The translations under genes and the position numbers were made by a program. From positions 6,521,501-6,585,500 of the forward strand of contig OX637394.1 in the NCBI GenBank assembly GCA_951799425.1: a stretch of DNA of 64,000 nucleotides. Reading direction: 5' to 3'. How positions within the stretch are numbered: the stretch's first letter is position 1; each line of letters opens with the position of its first letter. Shown here piece by piece: positions 34,257-46,000 of this stretch. Origin of the DNA: Ilex aquifolium. Its lineage: Eukaryota; Streptophyta; Magnoliopsida; Aquifoliales; Aquifoliaceae. The notes under the pieces were generated by a model. The model was not told the DNA's origin. It did no database searches and saw only the letters and a program-made list of their open reading frames with translations.

Positions 34257-34940
34257 ATTCTAAGAAGCGAAGAACCACAGGAAATAAGGTAGCCCAAGAA
34301 TACGAGCCTTCTGGCTTAGACGCATTGGCCACTACAGCAGTTCTTGGAGACAATGTTGGTGACCCAGGTGAGCATTCAGTTGGAGCCACTACCAAACATC
34401 CCCGGCATCGCTGCACTTGCATTGTGTGCATTCATCCCCCAAGCGGAAAGGGCAGGCACAATCCCACTTGTATATGCAACGTGTGCAAGACTGTGAAGCG
34501 CCGCTTTAAAACCCTCATGCTGCGCAAGAAGAAACGCCAATCAGAACGCGAAGCAGAAGTCGCCCAGGGAAAGGACCAGAATCACCCTAAGGACGAGTCA
34601 GAAACGGATGTTGCATCTGGACTTGCATTGCTGCATATGAATCATTCCGAAAATGACAGAAGCCCGAGTGGAGTCCAAATGGAGGTTGCTGAAACCAGCA
34701 AGGGACAATTAGACTTGAATTCTCATCCCAGCCGCGACGAAGACATGTTAGCAGAGCCAACTGGACTTAGCATGACAAGCCTTGTTCATTCCCCGAGCCA
34801 TTAGTTGGAGATGTATTTGAAGCGGAATGGGCTTGGAAATTTTGTCTCCCATTTAGTCTCAATAGCTGGTGGTGAGAGTGAAGGCCGCCCACCTGATGAT
34901 GGCCGGCGAGCAGCAAGACAAGGGTGATGAAGGGTGATAA
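34257..34940 (+). pseudogene. VAL last exon, duplicated pseudogene copy
   Basis: Copy of VAL exon 13 (12688-13391), preceded by the same intron end (TTCCCCAG). It is broken by an in-frame TAG at 34802-34804 where the intact gene has CAG. It has lost 6 nt in the Cys-rich segment (one CxC pair reduced) and further bases near 34910. No B3, CW or N-terminal exons exist upstream in unit B. The LDLN motif is still readable. The strong similarity otherwise points to a fairly recent copy. Confidence 0.92.
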
Positions 34941-35334
34941 TCTGAGACCAACTAAACTGTAAGAGTTTTGTCTTTCTTTCGTTTGATTACATGTGTATTC
35001 CTATTTTTTTGATGTGAGCATATCTATCTATAAACATACCACATGGTTGATGATTTACATCCTCACAGTTAGGGAGTGCACTCAGGTTTCGTCTGTAAAA
35101 ATTTCAGCCACTATCCCTATTAGATTTCCATAACTTCGGGTACACTATATACATTTCCCGAAATTTCTTCGACACTCTCGATTAATGTTTTTCGATTTCA
35201 TCCACCTCTGGACATCATACAATGAGAGGTTTATGCCAAATTTGGGAGGTTTTACCCCAACCTATGAGTTTTTTAAAAAATATATCCAAAAGAGAGTTGT
35301 TTTAAAAGTATTTCTCAAACTCGGGCAGTTTTAA

Positions 35335-35545
35335 AAACGTCAGTTGAAATGACGTTTTTATGCAAAAGATGTCAATTTGAGTAATGTTTTTAGCATAAAA
35401 ACGTCAGACCAACTGACTTTTTTGTGCAATATAAAGACATATGAGACCACCTAAAAACGTCAGTTGGATTGACGTTTTTAGAGAAAACGTCAATTTAACT
35501 TGCGCCTTCTAAAAACGTTGGTCCAATTGACATTTTTTAGTGCAA
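35335..35545. repeat. Palindromic ACGTCA modules, left end of MULE 2
   Basis: Copies of 'aaaaacgtcagtt' facing 'aatgacgttttta' recur about every 40-60 bp. The right end has the same modules at 46000-46190. Confidence 0.8.
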
Positions 35546-36185
35546 AACCTAACTTTTTTTCTCCCTCATTTTTATGAGAAAAATGTTTAATTTTATTTAT
35601 TAAAACTTTAATTATATTCAGTAAATAAATTTTGATCATTTAAAAATATATAAAATTTTGTTGGTTCTACTGACGTTTTATTAAAAACCTAAAACTGTTT
35701 TACTCCCTCTTTTTTTTATGAGTAAATGTCTAATTTTATTTATTTAAAAATTTAATTATATTCAATAAATAAATTTTGATCATTTAAAAACACATAAATG
35801 TGTGTTGGTCCTAGTGACGTTTTACTAAAAACCTAAAACTGTTTTACTCTCTCTTTTTTATGAGTAAATGTTTAATTTTATTTATTGAAAAAATTAATGA
35901 TATTGAAAATAAATAATTTTTTATGATCATTTCAAAATACATAAATTTTGATCATATAAAAATTAAAAAATTGAAAACGTATACATATAATTTATTTTAA
36001 TTTAATCATATAATGTTAAACGTATACATATAATAAAAATAAAGTTTCATTTTTAATTTAGATCATGTCGACAATAATGTTATTAAGCGTTGTAAAAATA
36101 TAAATTATTCATAACCAATAAATTGAGCATTTATTCATAACACGTAGTGAATCTGTTTGGGTAAAAAATGCTGTCAATAACGTGC

Positions 36186-36866
36186 TTAATGTTTGAAACA
36201 AAATAAAGGATTATCGAGTACACACAAACATGATGAGATAAAAGTGTCAGACGCATCATCGTCCAGATCAGAGAAATCAGAAAGTTTAGGATCGGTAACA
36301 AGTAAAGGATCCTCTAAAATTTCTATTTCGGCATATTCAGGATCAAAATACTCTGCTTTGGTATAATCGATTGCATAGAACCGATCAAGACGACGCTGCA
36401 TTTGATCATTTTCACGTTCAAGTCTTGATATAATTTCGTCATGATTGTTTGAATTCCGTGGATCGTAAATATTAGTCGAACGTGCCTTTGGTACCGCAAA
36501 TCCATGCCAATGACAAAATACTTCATGGTCACAACGTTTGTCATATAACTGTCGCAATCTAAGTGTGTGTTCGATATGAGCACCTGGAGGCGGATAGTCA
36601 GTTGCAGGCCCAACAATTACATGTCTAGCTTTACCGAATGGGTGATAAGGGTCGATGAGCTCATTGCGGAATACACGCTTTCATCCATACCACGTTACAC
36701 CACTGGAATCAGTATATGATCCATTAGAAGGAACTATGTTCAGCGATGTTGATCTGTCAGTTGAGCTTTCACGTTTGTTAGCCGAAGAAGAACCATTTTG
36801 GTCAATGCATGAAGAAGAACCTTCAATGGTTTGGTTGTATTGTGTATGTGATGTGCACTTATACAT
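36186..36866 (-). pseudogene. MULE accessory ORF 2, one internal stop
   Basis: A single frame runs from ATG at 36866 to TAA at 36186, interrupted only by TGA at 36681-36683. The N-terminal 60 residues are Ser-rich. After the stop come HPFG, VIVGPAT, two Pro-rich bends, KRC-x2-EVFCHWHG, VP-x-ARS, a predicted helix with ENDQMQRRL, and an acidic tail ending in a Cys-containing peptide. It is homologous to the ORF at the left edge of the window, which belongs to a different MULE. No known domain is recognised. It could be a transposon accessory protein or an old captured gene. Confidence 0.65.
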
Positions 36867-36951
36867 TTTGTTTGGTGGTAGTGCATTTACACAATTGTGA
36901 ATGCTAGTATATATATGCTTGGTTGGATAATTTAAAATTACAGTGAAAGGA

Positions 36952-37195
36952 CATCACACTGCAAAATTCGGAACTGATTTGACAATGACAAGATATGACA
37001 ATGAAAAAGTTGGGATATGAGAACACACTGAATAGACTGATAAAGCCACGATATTAACTAAAGTAAATAGGAGATCACACTGCAAAGTTCGGAACTGATT
37101 TGACAATGACAGGATGTGACAATGAAAAAATTGAGATATGACAACACACTGAATAGACTGATAAAGCCGCGATATTGATTAAAGTAATAGGACGT
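36952..37195. repeat. About 122-bp tandem duplication between the accessory ORFs
   Basis: Two copies begin at about 36952 and 37074 ('gatcacactgcaaa', 'ttcggaactgatttgacaat', 'gaatagactgataaagcc'). They differ at roughly one position in fifteen. Confidence 0.9.
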
Positions 37196-37245
37196 AGACA
37201 TAAACGTTATATATTTAATAAGTTGGACACTTATTATTACATTTG

Positions 37246-37698
37246 TTAATTTTCATCAGACATATACTCATCTGATAGATATTGTTCATTAGACAATACA
37301 TTAGATTGCTTAGTAGCTGTCAACTCCTTGCCAAATGCAGTTACCACCATGTCAATTGCTATTTGGAGCATATAATATCGGCACTTACGCAATATCATCC
37401 GATTATTCTCCTTTCGTACACGTTTAATTGCTGCTTTATAGTTCACTCTATTCCTTCGCGGCATAGTAAGTGAAAGTCTATGCGACACTGGTATACCAAG
37501 TTCTCTCAGATCTGTGCATAATGAGTGTGATTCATTAGCACGAAAAACCCATTCTCGTAGGAGTCCCGCATAATACTCATTTGGATAAGAAAATCTCTCA
37601 TTCTTGTAATCATCATCTCGCTCTTGTAATAACCAAACTGGTTCATGGCTATGGCTGGTATCACCTGCTCGTGGTCTTGAAGTAGACATAATATGCAA
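37246..37698 (-). CDS. MULE accessory ORF 3, uncharacterised
   Basis: An intact 150-codon frame. Its middle resembles accessory ORF 2: a Cys, then ELGIPV and an Arg-rich turn, N-Y-x-A-A-I, and a helix with KENNRM-x-LRKCRYY. The C-terminus is acidic (DEYMSDEN). This suggests that ORFs 2 and 3 arose from one another within the element. The start may be the second methionine (MSTSR). No domain of known function is seen. It is included as a CDS because of the shared architecture, with modest confidence that it is expressed. Confidence 0.45.
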   Translation of the reverse strand: MHIMSTSRPRAGDTSHSHEPVWLLQERDDDYKNERFSYPNEYYAGLLREWVFRANESHSLCTDLRELGIPVSHRLSLTMPRRNRVNYKAAIKRVRKENNRMILRKCRYYMLQIAIDMVVTAFGKELTATKQSNVLSNEQYLSDEYMSDEN

Positions 37699-37739
37699 TA
37701 CATGTGATATGAACCACCCCGTATTATGTTTTTATGGTG

Positions 37740-38250
37740 GTTTCATTATCTTAAATGCATCAGTATGTAGTCACTTATTTTGTCTTGTAAGTACATTTAT
37801 CAGCATTGCAGTAGTGTGTAGTCACCTTTATATATGAGTTGATGGTCAAACATTGATAAAAGAGTGATGTCAGTGTGACTACACACTATTACCTGTTAGC
37901 GTAACCACACACTAGTATGTAGTCACTATGACTGCACACTAAGACGTCTACTACATTGAAGTTACTAGACCCTGATTTCTAGTGATTCACGTTTAATAGT
38001 ATCAGGGTTTTTTTGTAGTAAACTACTGTGTAGTCACAGAATGTTGATTGTGACTACAAACCAGTGCATTGAAGTGCAATGCATGGTCTTCATTAACGTG
38101 TGCTGCTGAACAAGAAACAGTTACAAGATGACAATGCTGTAATGTCACGTAGCCATTGTGACTACACACTTAGTCAATGTCAGTCAGTGTGAATACACAC
38201 TGGTTCAATGTCAGTGAGTGTGACTACACAATGCTGTAATGTCATTCATT
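37740..38250. repeat. Cluster of GTGACTACACA / TGTGTAGTCAC motifs in MULE 2
   Basis: About ten copies in both orientations, several arranged as back-to-back palindromes (for example 37905-37945 and 38027-38070). They lie between accessory ORF 3 and the transposase. Confidence 0.75.
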
Positions 38251-38835
38251 GAGGTTTTAGACTGACATACTCACATACATAATTTGCCTATAAGTTTGAA
38301 CTCATGTGCAATGTTCAATGTACATAATTCATCTGATAGGCTGGCCAGCACATAAGCAGTGAAATGTTGATATATCATCTGCAGTATAAGAATGACGATT
38401 TTTGTTAGATTTAGAGAAAAATTAAAAATTTTGGCAGAGTTTCCTCTATATGTATGACCCCAAAAAATTTTCAAAAACACCTATTGCATATTATATTGCA
38501 TACATACACTAACAACAACCCAAATAAATGTCACAACTATCCACCAATCATACACACAACTACCAATCATACAAACATCCAACAACCCGTCAACAACAAC
38601 CACCAATCATTTGTTGTGCATCAAAAAAATCAAATAACTAACAATATTATATCCAACAATCGTTTGTATACTTGCTCATCTCGTATCTGATCAAGCTGAT
38701 TTCTGTAATGTCTCAGTACATGGGTAGACGTGTGTTGTTCAGAACATGCAACATCCCAACTGCATAACAAACATAAAACAGAGTTACAAATGACATTACT
38801 TGGCAGCTACAAATGACAGAGTTACAAATATTGTC

Positions 38836-40626
38836 TTACCTACACCCATAAGGGCCTGCAGACAGGTCATCATGTGGTGCGACATCTGGAGTAGGATCAT
38901 GTGCTGGTGCAGGTGCTCCACTATCTGCTGGGCCAACCTCCGCATGTACATCTACTCCATCCGCTACGACTTGAGATAATGGCCACGTGGGAGTAATCTC
39001 TGCGGACGAATGTGTGATAAACGATCTCATGCCCACAACTGTATAAATAAACATTTGTTGTGTATGTTGTACTCGTTTCACAACACGCCTAGGGAACTCT
39101 AACCCATTTTCTTTCCATTTGACCACATTATCTCGATGTTTAAAATGATATTTAGTGACCCGATAAAATATCGATTGCATACAAACAGTTATGGGCAAAT
39201 ACCTAGTACCTTGGAGAACACTATTAAAAACCTCAGAAATGTTGGTTGTCATTATGCCATATCGTCGTCCACCATCATGGGCTAATGTCCACTTCTCTAA
39301 TGGTATATCATTTAAGTACTTAGCCGCTTCCTCTTTGACGTTGCTTATCTGGGTTATCAACTCATCGAACTTTCGAACCTGTGTTGCCTTGCCAGCCCTC
39401 CACATAAGATCGTACAAATGCCCATCTTTAAATTGTGTATTAAAATTATTGCGAACATACCGAAGACAAAAGCGATGATAAGGATGTGGTGGATGCCACC
39501 TAGAATCTTCCATGTTCACAGCAGAAAGGATCCCCGCGTGCCTATCAGAAACTAAACATATCCCTTGTCGACGTCTAAGAACTATCCGCCGAAGGTAATA
39601 TAAGAAAAAAAACCCAACTTGATTGATTTTCCTCTTCCACAATAACAAATGCAATGAAAAATAACTGCTTATTACCATCAAAACTAGTCGCCACTAACAA
39701 CTTTTATTTGTACTTCTCACGCAGAAATGTCTCATCAATACTGACAACAGGTCGACAATATTTAAACCCTTTAATGCTGGCCTTGAATGTCCAAAATACT
39801 CATAAAAAAATATTGTACTCATGAGATTCATAGTTGTACCGCAGTTCATAATCGAGCCAGGGTTATACTTCTTGATGGCACCCAAAAACTTAGGTAACAT
39901 GTCATATGACGGGTCCCAATTACCGAAAATCTTAGTAATGACCTTGTTCCTCGCAATTCATGCTTTCTTGTAGGAAATATCATACCTAAACTTCTCCTTT
40001 ATATTCTTCTGAATTGTTGACATTTTTGTTTGTGGTGTATCACCAACCAATCTCAGTATGTTATGACATATGAAATCAGAGTCTAACTACCGATGGTCAC
40101 GACTCATTCGACGATAGAAGCAGATATGAGATTCATCATATTTTGTGATCTGAAACATTTTCAGTCTTTTCCTAAAACAATCACGTAGTCTCCACGTGCA
40201 GTTAGACTATATGTACATGGTGCACTGTACAGCCCACACCATTGTGTTCGTCTCGACCACGACATAATCCTGATTCAGCTTGATTGAATACCATTCAACT
40301 GCCCTAATCAATGAAGTTTTATCCTGAAAAACCATGCCCTTCGCCAACTCCATCTTCACCAGATCTCACAAATTCATTTCAAAAGATGGTACAAAGCTAT
40401 CTGCTTCAAAATGCTGACCAAATTCAGTGGTTGTGAATGAGGTTGAGTAAGACTTATGCATCCGAACCTCCGCGCTAGTCTCAATGTCTTCACCATTCCC
40501 ATCTTTGTCATCCGGCTCATCAATCATTACTTCCTCAAACTTTTCTTCTTCGTCTTTATCATCGGAGATATCTGTACGATCATTGGCACACATTTCTTCA
40601 TATTCGCGGATTGGGTTTTGTTGCAT
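38836..40626 (-). pseudogene. MuDR-type MULE transposase, catalytic and C-terminal part, decayed
   Basis: Minus-strand pieces in order: an acidic region (40626-40366); a region with KYNPGS at 39694-39900 preceded by the typical YKKA(W)-x-ARNKV segment, where the Trp codon is TGA (39958-39960); and a frame 39681-38836 with SDRHAGI, HRFCLRYVRNNF and TTNISEVFNSVL, which are MULE DDE-domain signatures. Frame breaks occur near 39690 and 40366. The C-terminal SWIM zinc finger expected after the TTN block is not visible. The product cannot be active. Confidence 0.88.
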
Positions 40627-40929
40627 TCACTGCAAGAAAAAAGTCATTTACCGGCGTTTAATAAACGCCGGTAAAATGTAAATAAATGCCGCAAAATATT
40701 ATTATTGACGTTTGTTATTAACGTCGGCGAAACCTCCGTCGGAAAAATTACCAGCGTATAATTAAACACCACAAAAATTAAAGTGACGTTTACTAAACGC
40801 TGAAGTGACGCTTATTTAATCGACGACTTCCTTGTAAAATTTCGGTGATCGGAGCTATTTTACGGCGTTTATTAAACGTCAGTAATTATTATTTCTGGGC
40901 AACTGTTTTCCAACGTTTATTTAAACGCC

Positions 40930-43200
40930 GGTAATGATAATTAATATTATTTTTTTTCATAATAAAACCTAGCTCATTGCATTTTCACTAGAAATTTTTT
41001 TTAACAAAATAAAATTTTATTTATTCACAAAAAAACAGTAATATTTTTTTTTAACAAAAGAAAATTTTATTTATTCACAATGCAAAACATTTACAAGAAG
41101 CAAAGAATAAGGCACATACGCCTTTCCATAACAAGAAAACAACAAAATTCAAAATATTCCAAACCAAAATAAGCTTTAGCAGCATCCTCCAAAAACAAGC
41201 TTAAGCAACATCCTCCAATCCATAAAAAAGAATCAGCAACTTCTTCTCTTCAAAAAAACACACATACACACCACCCCAACACCCAATATTATTAGTATGT
41301 TGTCATCGTTTGCGAATTTTTGGCATCGGGTTAAGCCAAATTAATCACAAAACTCAAGGCACTGATGTTAAACTACCTAAACATTCAAAAACTGCACCAA
41401 GCATGCATCAGTAACTCTTAATTGCATGTTAGATCGTCTGTATTACTATCCAAACGCAACAATAGACTCGGATGTACACTCCATGACGGGCATTACCAGA
41501 ACTCCAATCCTTTGAGATCTCCTTTGCAAGCTTTTCTCTTTCTTCATCATCTGCAGTTCATATACAGTGGGAAAATGAACAAGCTAAGATACCTACCAAG
41601 AAATAAACTAAAACTTACCCCTGATGTGCAAGATTTAAAAAATACAGGGCATAAACATTAAGTTTGGTTTGAAGGTTGGGCTTTAAAAATTAACACACCA
41701 GACTTATATAATTTGGCAAAGGATGCATTGGGTTTCATGATTTCATCATCACAAGTTCGATATAACATTTGGGGAAAGCCAAGTTTTAAACTGATGCCAA
41801 AGTCCCTATTATTAAATCTGACATTAACTTGTTAAGAACAGACCATATGATGATGTCTAAACTGTATAAAGGCATATGTAGCTTACTGTGTTTTAGCCTA
41901 TGTAGAACAAACAGTAAGTGACAATACAACCCTCATGCTCCATATATAAATGTATGTCTTTTGTGTATAGCTTCAGCAAAAAAAAATGGAGAAGAATACA
42001 GACCTTTATCGGTGGAAAAAGATTGTTTGGTTGAAAATGAGCGTACACCGTATTCCATCCCATAGTGGTTGGAACCCTGCACTGCATGTCCTGCCACAAC
42101 CTAAACATACAGGAAGTAACTTCCTTTTATAAGTCTTTCATGTGAATTGAGATCAAGTGAAATCTGGCAACATGATCTCCAAATAAAGTGTCACACAAAA
42201 TATAAACAATTAGGCTGATTTTGGCGCTAATAGCATATGTATAACCATGACAACAACTATGCATGATGATCATGACATTATATATATTCAAATCAGCAAC
42301 AATAACCACAAAGTGACTATTAATGAAACTATTGAGGCATCTAGCTCTTTGCATATAAAATCAACCAATCAAACTCAAATTGATCATAGGAACCTCAAAT
42401 TGATATTTTTTTTAAACCCTGTAAAATAAAGAGATGAGTGACTAAACACTCCAAATTTCACAAGTTTCAGTCCTGCAAACTAGTGCCAAAACCCAATATG
42501 GGGACTCCCACAAGGATTTGACTTCTAGGTAATACTCAATAAGCAACTGGGTCAATATCGTTTACATTTGCGTTTGTAACATTGACTTCTAGGCAGTAGG
42601 TAATACTCAAACTTGGGTTGTTTGTAACATTGATTCAACATTAGAAGCAACAAAAAATATCAGAAGCAGCATGGATACTGGAACCAAACATGGAGAGAAA
42701 CTACATTATAAAAAGAGAGAATATTAAAATGCCAAAGAAGTTTCACATTTTACAGTCTTCCAGCTATTAGATTGGAAAAATGCTTCCGAAAACCTCCTCA
42801 CACTGATTCCCACAGAATGAACAGAACACACAGCATAATCCAATAGTACATTATCCAGCCTTATCCGCAAAAGTAAACAACCTTGATGCATATACATATC
42901 TGGTTCTATTTCCAATAATTCAAACTTCAATATTACCACGTTACTCCAGAAAATTCTTACTTACAGAATTTGTTTTGGAAGAGCAAAACCAACGGAAGTA
43001 TCCATTTTGCTCTCAGTCTTTTTGTCAAATCAATGACAAAAATCGCGAAATTCCAAAAATCAATCTAACAACTCCAACAAAAAAACTTACAAGCAAGGAA
43101 ATGGACAAAAAACAAGACCTTATATTGGTTCAATCAACGAATGATGATACATGACATAGGAACATAATGCAAAGACATAAACATTAATTTGTTAATGTTT
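40930..43200 (-). other. Interior of the CACTA element, probable captured gene fragments
   Basis: Not AT-microsatellite-like, with exon-like islands on the minus strand at 42965-43020, 41990-42110 and 41500-41550 (the last reading EEREKLAKEIS). Their gene of origin is not recognised. Spliceability is inferred only from GTAAG-type donors. Confidence 0.4.
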
Positions 43201-43250
43201 TTTAGTATCAAACCTAGTTTACATAAATTCATTGGTTATAACATACTTAC

Positions 43251-43458
43251 GCGAAGGCGGATAACTTCCGGCGAATTCGAACCAGTGCTCGGCTTCATCT
43301 GTCTCAGAATTCGTCTCCGGCCGAGTAAAATCGAAGAACCGAGCAGAATCATACTCGTAATCCGGATCAAATTCCGAAACCTCGAAGCATTCTTCAATGA
43401 AATCCTCCATTTCTTCGTCCATCTTCATATACACACAACGCCGGAACAAAAATTTCAA
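43251..43458 (-). pseudogene. Captured first exon resembling a plant TPX2-type microtubule protein
   Basis: The frame encodes an acidic N-terminus (MDEEMEDFIEE) followed by D-P-D-Y-E-Y-D-S-A-R-F-F-D-F, then EAEHWFE and AGSYPPS, ending at a strong donor (C|GTAAGT, 43250). The FDFTRPE and YPPS pattern recalls the N-terminus of plant TPX2/cell-cycle microtubule-associated proteins; this is from memory of the family and needs a search. A second exon-like stretch ending in a GTAAGT donor lies near 42965-43020. Host exons inside a CACTA element without transposase indicate gene capture. Confidence 0.5.
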
Positions 43459-43868
43459 ACGAAAAATTTTGAGGACAGTATTGAAGTTTTCGATACTTTC
43501 AGAGAGAAAATGATCAGAGAGAGAGAAAACGATCAGATAGGAGCCTAAGAGAGAGCCGAAGAGGAGTCGCCTGTGAGAGGGACGACGACGAGGAGTCGCC
43601 TGAGAATGCGTAGTCGCCAGAGAAGTCGAGAGAACGAATTGGGGAAAAATTTAGGTTTATGTTGGGGGAGGAAAAAAAAAAGGCTTTTATTATTTTTAAT
43701 TAAAAATTTGTGGCGTTTGATTTAAACGCCGGAAATTAAGCGAATTTTTTTTTTTATTATTATTTTTATTAATAATTTCTGGCGTTTATAAATAAACGCC
43801 AATTTTAGTGGCGTTTAAGTTAAACACCGAAAATTAAATGTCGGATTTTCTCATAATTCTTGTAGTGA

Positions 43869-44489
43869 TTATTTGTTATCATCTTGTTCACCAAACTCAA
43901 TTTCCGCGTCACCCATTTGAAAATTTTGACTCACTGAATTATTGGTTGAGTACCCAACATATGTTGTGGAGCCAATTATTTGGTGGGTGCACGAGTACTG
44001 CCCAGACTCATCTATTACATGCATCCCCACGGGAGTTGAACATTCACCCGTTAACCCAGAAGTTGAAAATGTCGAGGTACCCATCTCTCGCCTAAGCAAC
44101 TCAGTGTAAGACATGGTAGTGGTTGTTAGGCAACCTCCGGTCTGACTATCGCCTATGCCAGTATTGATGTCCTCCGTCTCCACGTACAAAGCAACACTAG
44201 CAATGTTGGAGTTTTCAAGTACCACATTAACCATATAAATCACAAGTTTATCGTTCACAATTTTCAGACCGACATATGTATTCATGTTTGGTCCTGCTCC
44301 AAGTGTAAATTGATATCTACATGTCAACTTCAACTTGTTATGGGCCCTGTCTAACCCCATTACAGTGTAAATTTTACTCAACAACTCTGACAATTTTGTG
44401 CCACTATTAATAATAATTTCACATTTGGGAGGACAATTGTATGATAAAACCTCCGATGCATATTCCATGTGTCCACCCCAATACAACAA
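43869..44489 (-). pseudogene. MULE transposase N-terminal part, cut by the CACTA element
   Basis: A 206-codon frame beginning MLYWGGHMEYASEV, with the N-terminal PB1-like/MuDR transposase domain (cysteine-poor, GTKLSELLSKIYTVMGLDR) and a Ser/Thr-rich, acidic linker. It stops at 43869-43871, at the CACTA border. Because the target duplication keeps the TAA and the downstream part is in another frame, the gene was probably already damaged, or had an intron here, before the CACTA insertion. Confidence 0.8.
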
Positions 44490-46000
44490 AACGGTAACTT
44501 ATTTTCCCGCCATTTCAAACAGCTTTCGTCCTGGAATAAATATTGAATTCAAAAGAATTTGAGGATGGATAGAAACGGTTAATACTTGAGGAAAAACATA
44601 TCCATATTTAATCAAAGTCTCATGTGAATCTACCGCATACGACCTAGAAGCATTGATCAAATAAGAAACCTACGAGGATGAAGTGTACTGGTAGGAAACT
44701 AAGAAAGATGGAGATCCAACCTTTATATGGAAGTTTGAAAAAATAATCCCCAAAAAATGGTATCTCGTAACATGTTATCATGTATTGAATCAGAAGTCAA
44801 ACATGTTATCAAGAAGGCAAACAATGTAGCCGATTTTTTTGGCTAACAAGACAATAATTTACTTATATTTACAACTCTATCACAATTATCAAGACTATCC
44901 AACTGAAGGATGACAATACTTGAGTAACTTTATAGCATTAATCAACATGCTTATTTTGAGAAAAAATGTGTTGCTTGATAAGTAAGAGACATAACTACAC
45001 TGCTTCGATTGAGATTGAGAGAGACATAGAATATGCTTAATATGAATTATTATATTCTTTTAAAGTAAAATTATAGTTTCGTACAGATGTTGAATTATAA
45101 AGGACTTAATGAAGAATGAATGAATGAGTACGTAACAGAAGTGAGATTGAAGCAAATTTAGTTAACACAATCTATGTGATTATTAGATTAAATTAAATTT
45201 AAATTTAGAATTCCCATAGAATTAGAATAAATTAGCCTACAAATTTCACAAACTCTATTCAACACCCAAATTGAAAACCCAATTTGAAAACAAATTAGGC
45301 TAAAAGTTTCACAAAATAAATACTCAATAATAATCAACTCAACATTTATATACTCAAATCAACTCAATAATTCAATATTTCAACTCAACTCAAAAACTCA
45401 ATAATCAACTCAATATTTCAAATCAACTCAATAATAATCAACTCAATATTTCAATATTTTCATAGAATTTCAATATTTCAATAATTTCATAAAATTTCAA
45501 TATTTTTCATTTAATGGATTTGAGAATTACCGAAGGTGGTGGAGGCGTTGTCAGAGCAGTGGTGGAGGCATTGTCAGAGGTGCAGTGAATAAGTGTCTGT
45601 GGGTGGGTGGTGTTGTAGGTTTGTGAAGGTTGGGGGATGATGGTGATGATTTCTGCAACCCACTGGTTGAGGCTAGGATTGGTGGTGGTGATGGTGCTGG
45701 GGTTGGGGGTATCAGATGCTGGTTGGGTTGGGGGTTGGTTTTCGATGGTGGTGGTGTTGGGGTTGGGGCTTCGATGGTGGTGGTGCTTGGATTTGGGGTG
45801 TCCAATAGTGGTGCTGGGTGGGGTTAAGGGTTGCAGATGGTGGTGCTGCTGCTGATTTCGCAGGTGATGGCGCTGAAGGAGGTGCTGCTGATTTGTCTCG
45901 CCTAAAGGAGGTTAGGGCTTAGACAGAGAATTGGGGGGAAGTAGGAAAATAAGAGAGAAGGAAAGAAGAGGAGGGAAAGAAGAATGATATTCGGATACAA
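44490..46000. other. 5' region of MULE 2
   Basis: AT-rich leader, a minisatellite of 'caactcaataatttcaata'-like units (45300-45510), and a GGTGGT-rich block (45535-45880) that yields Pro/Thr- or Gly-rich spurious ORFs. Right terminal modules follow from 46000. Confidence 0.6.

Larger units (their letters stand above)
40625..43870. mobile_element. CACTA (En/Spm) element nested in MULE 2
   Basis: Element 40628-43867 (3240 bp) starts CACTGCAAGAAAA and ends TTCTTGTAGTG (CACTACAAGAA inverted), flanked by the 3-bp target duplication ATT at 40625-40627 and 43868-43870. Subterminal palindromes 'ggcgtttaataaacgcc' crowd both ends (40655-40930, 43700-43830). No transposase is present. The interior looks like captured host gene sequence on the minus strand. 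It interrupts the MULE transposase gene, so it is younger than MULE 2. Confidence 0.93.

Noticed and set aside
45551..45855. Pro/Thr-rich (minus) and Gly/Val-rich (plus) ORFs in MULE 2
   Set aside because: They are mirror products of a GGTGGT-rich low-complexity block with no conserved motif.
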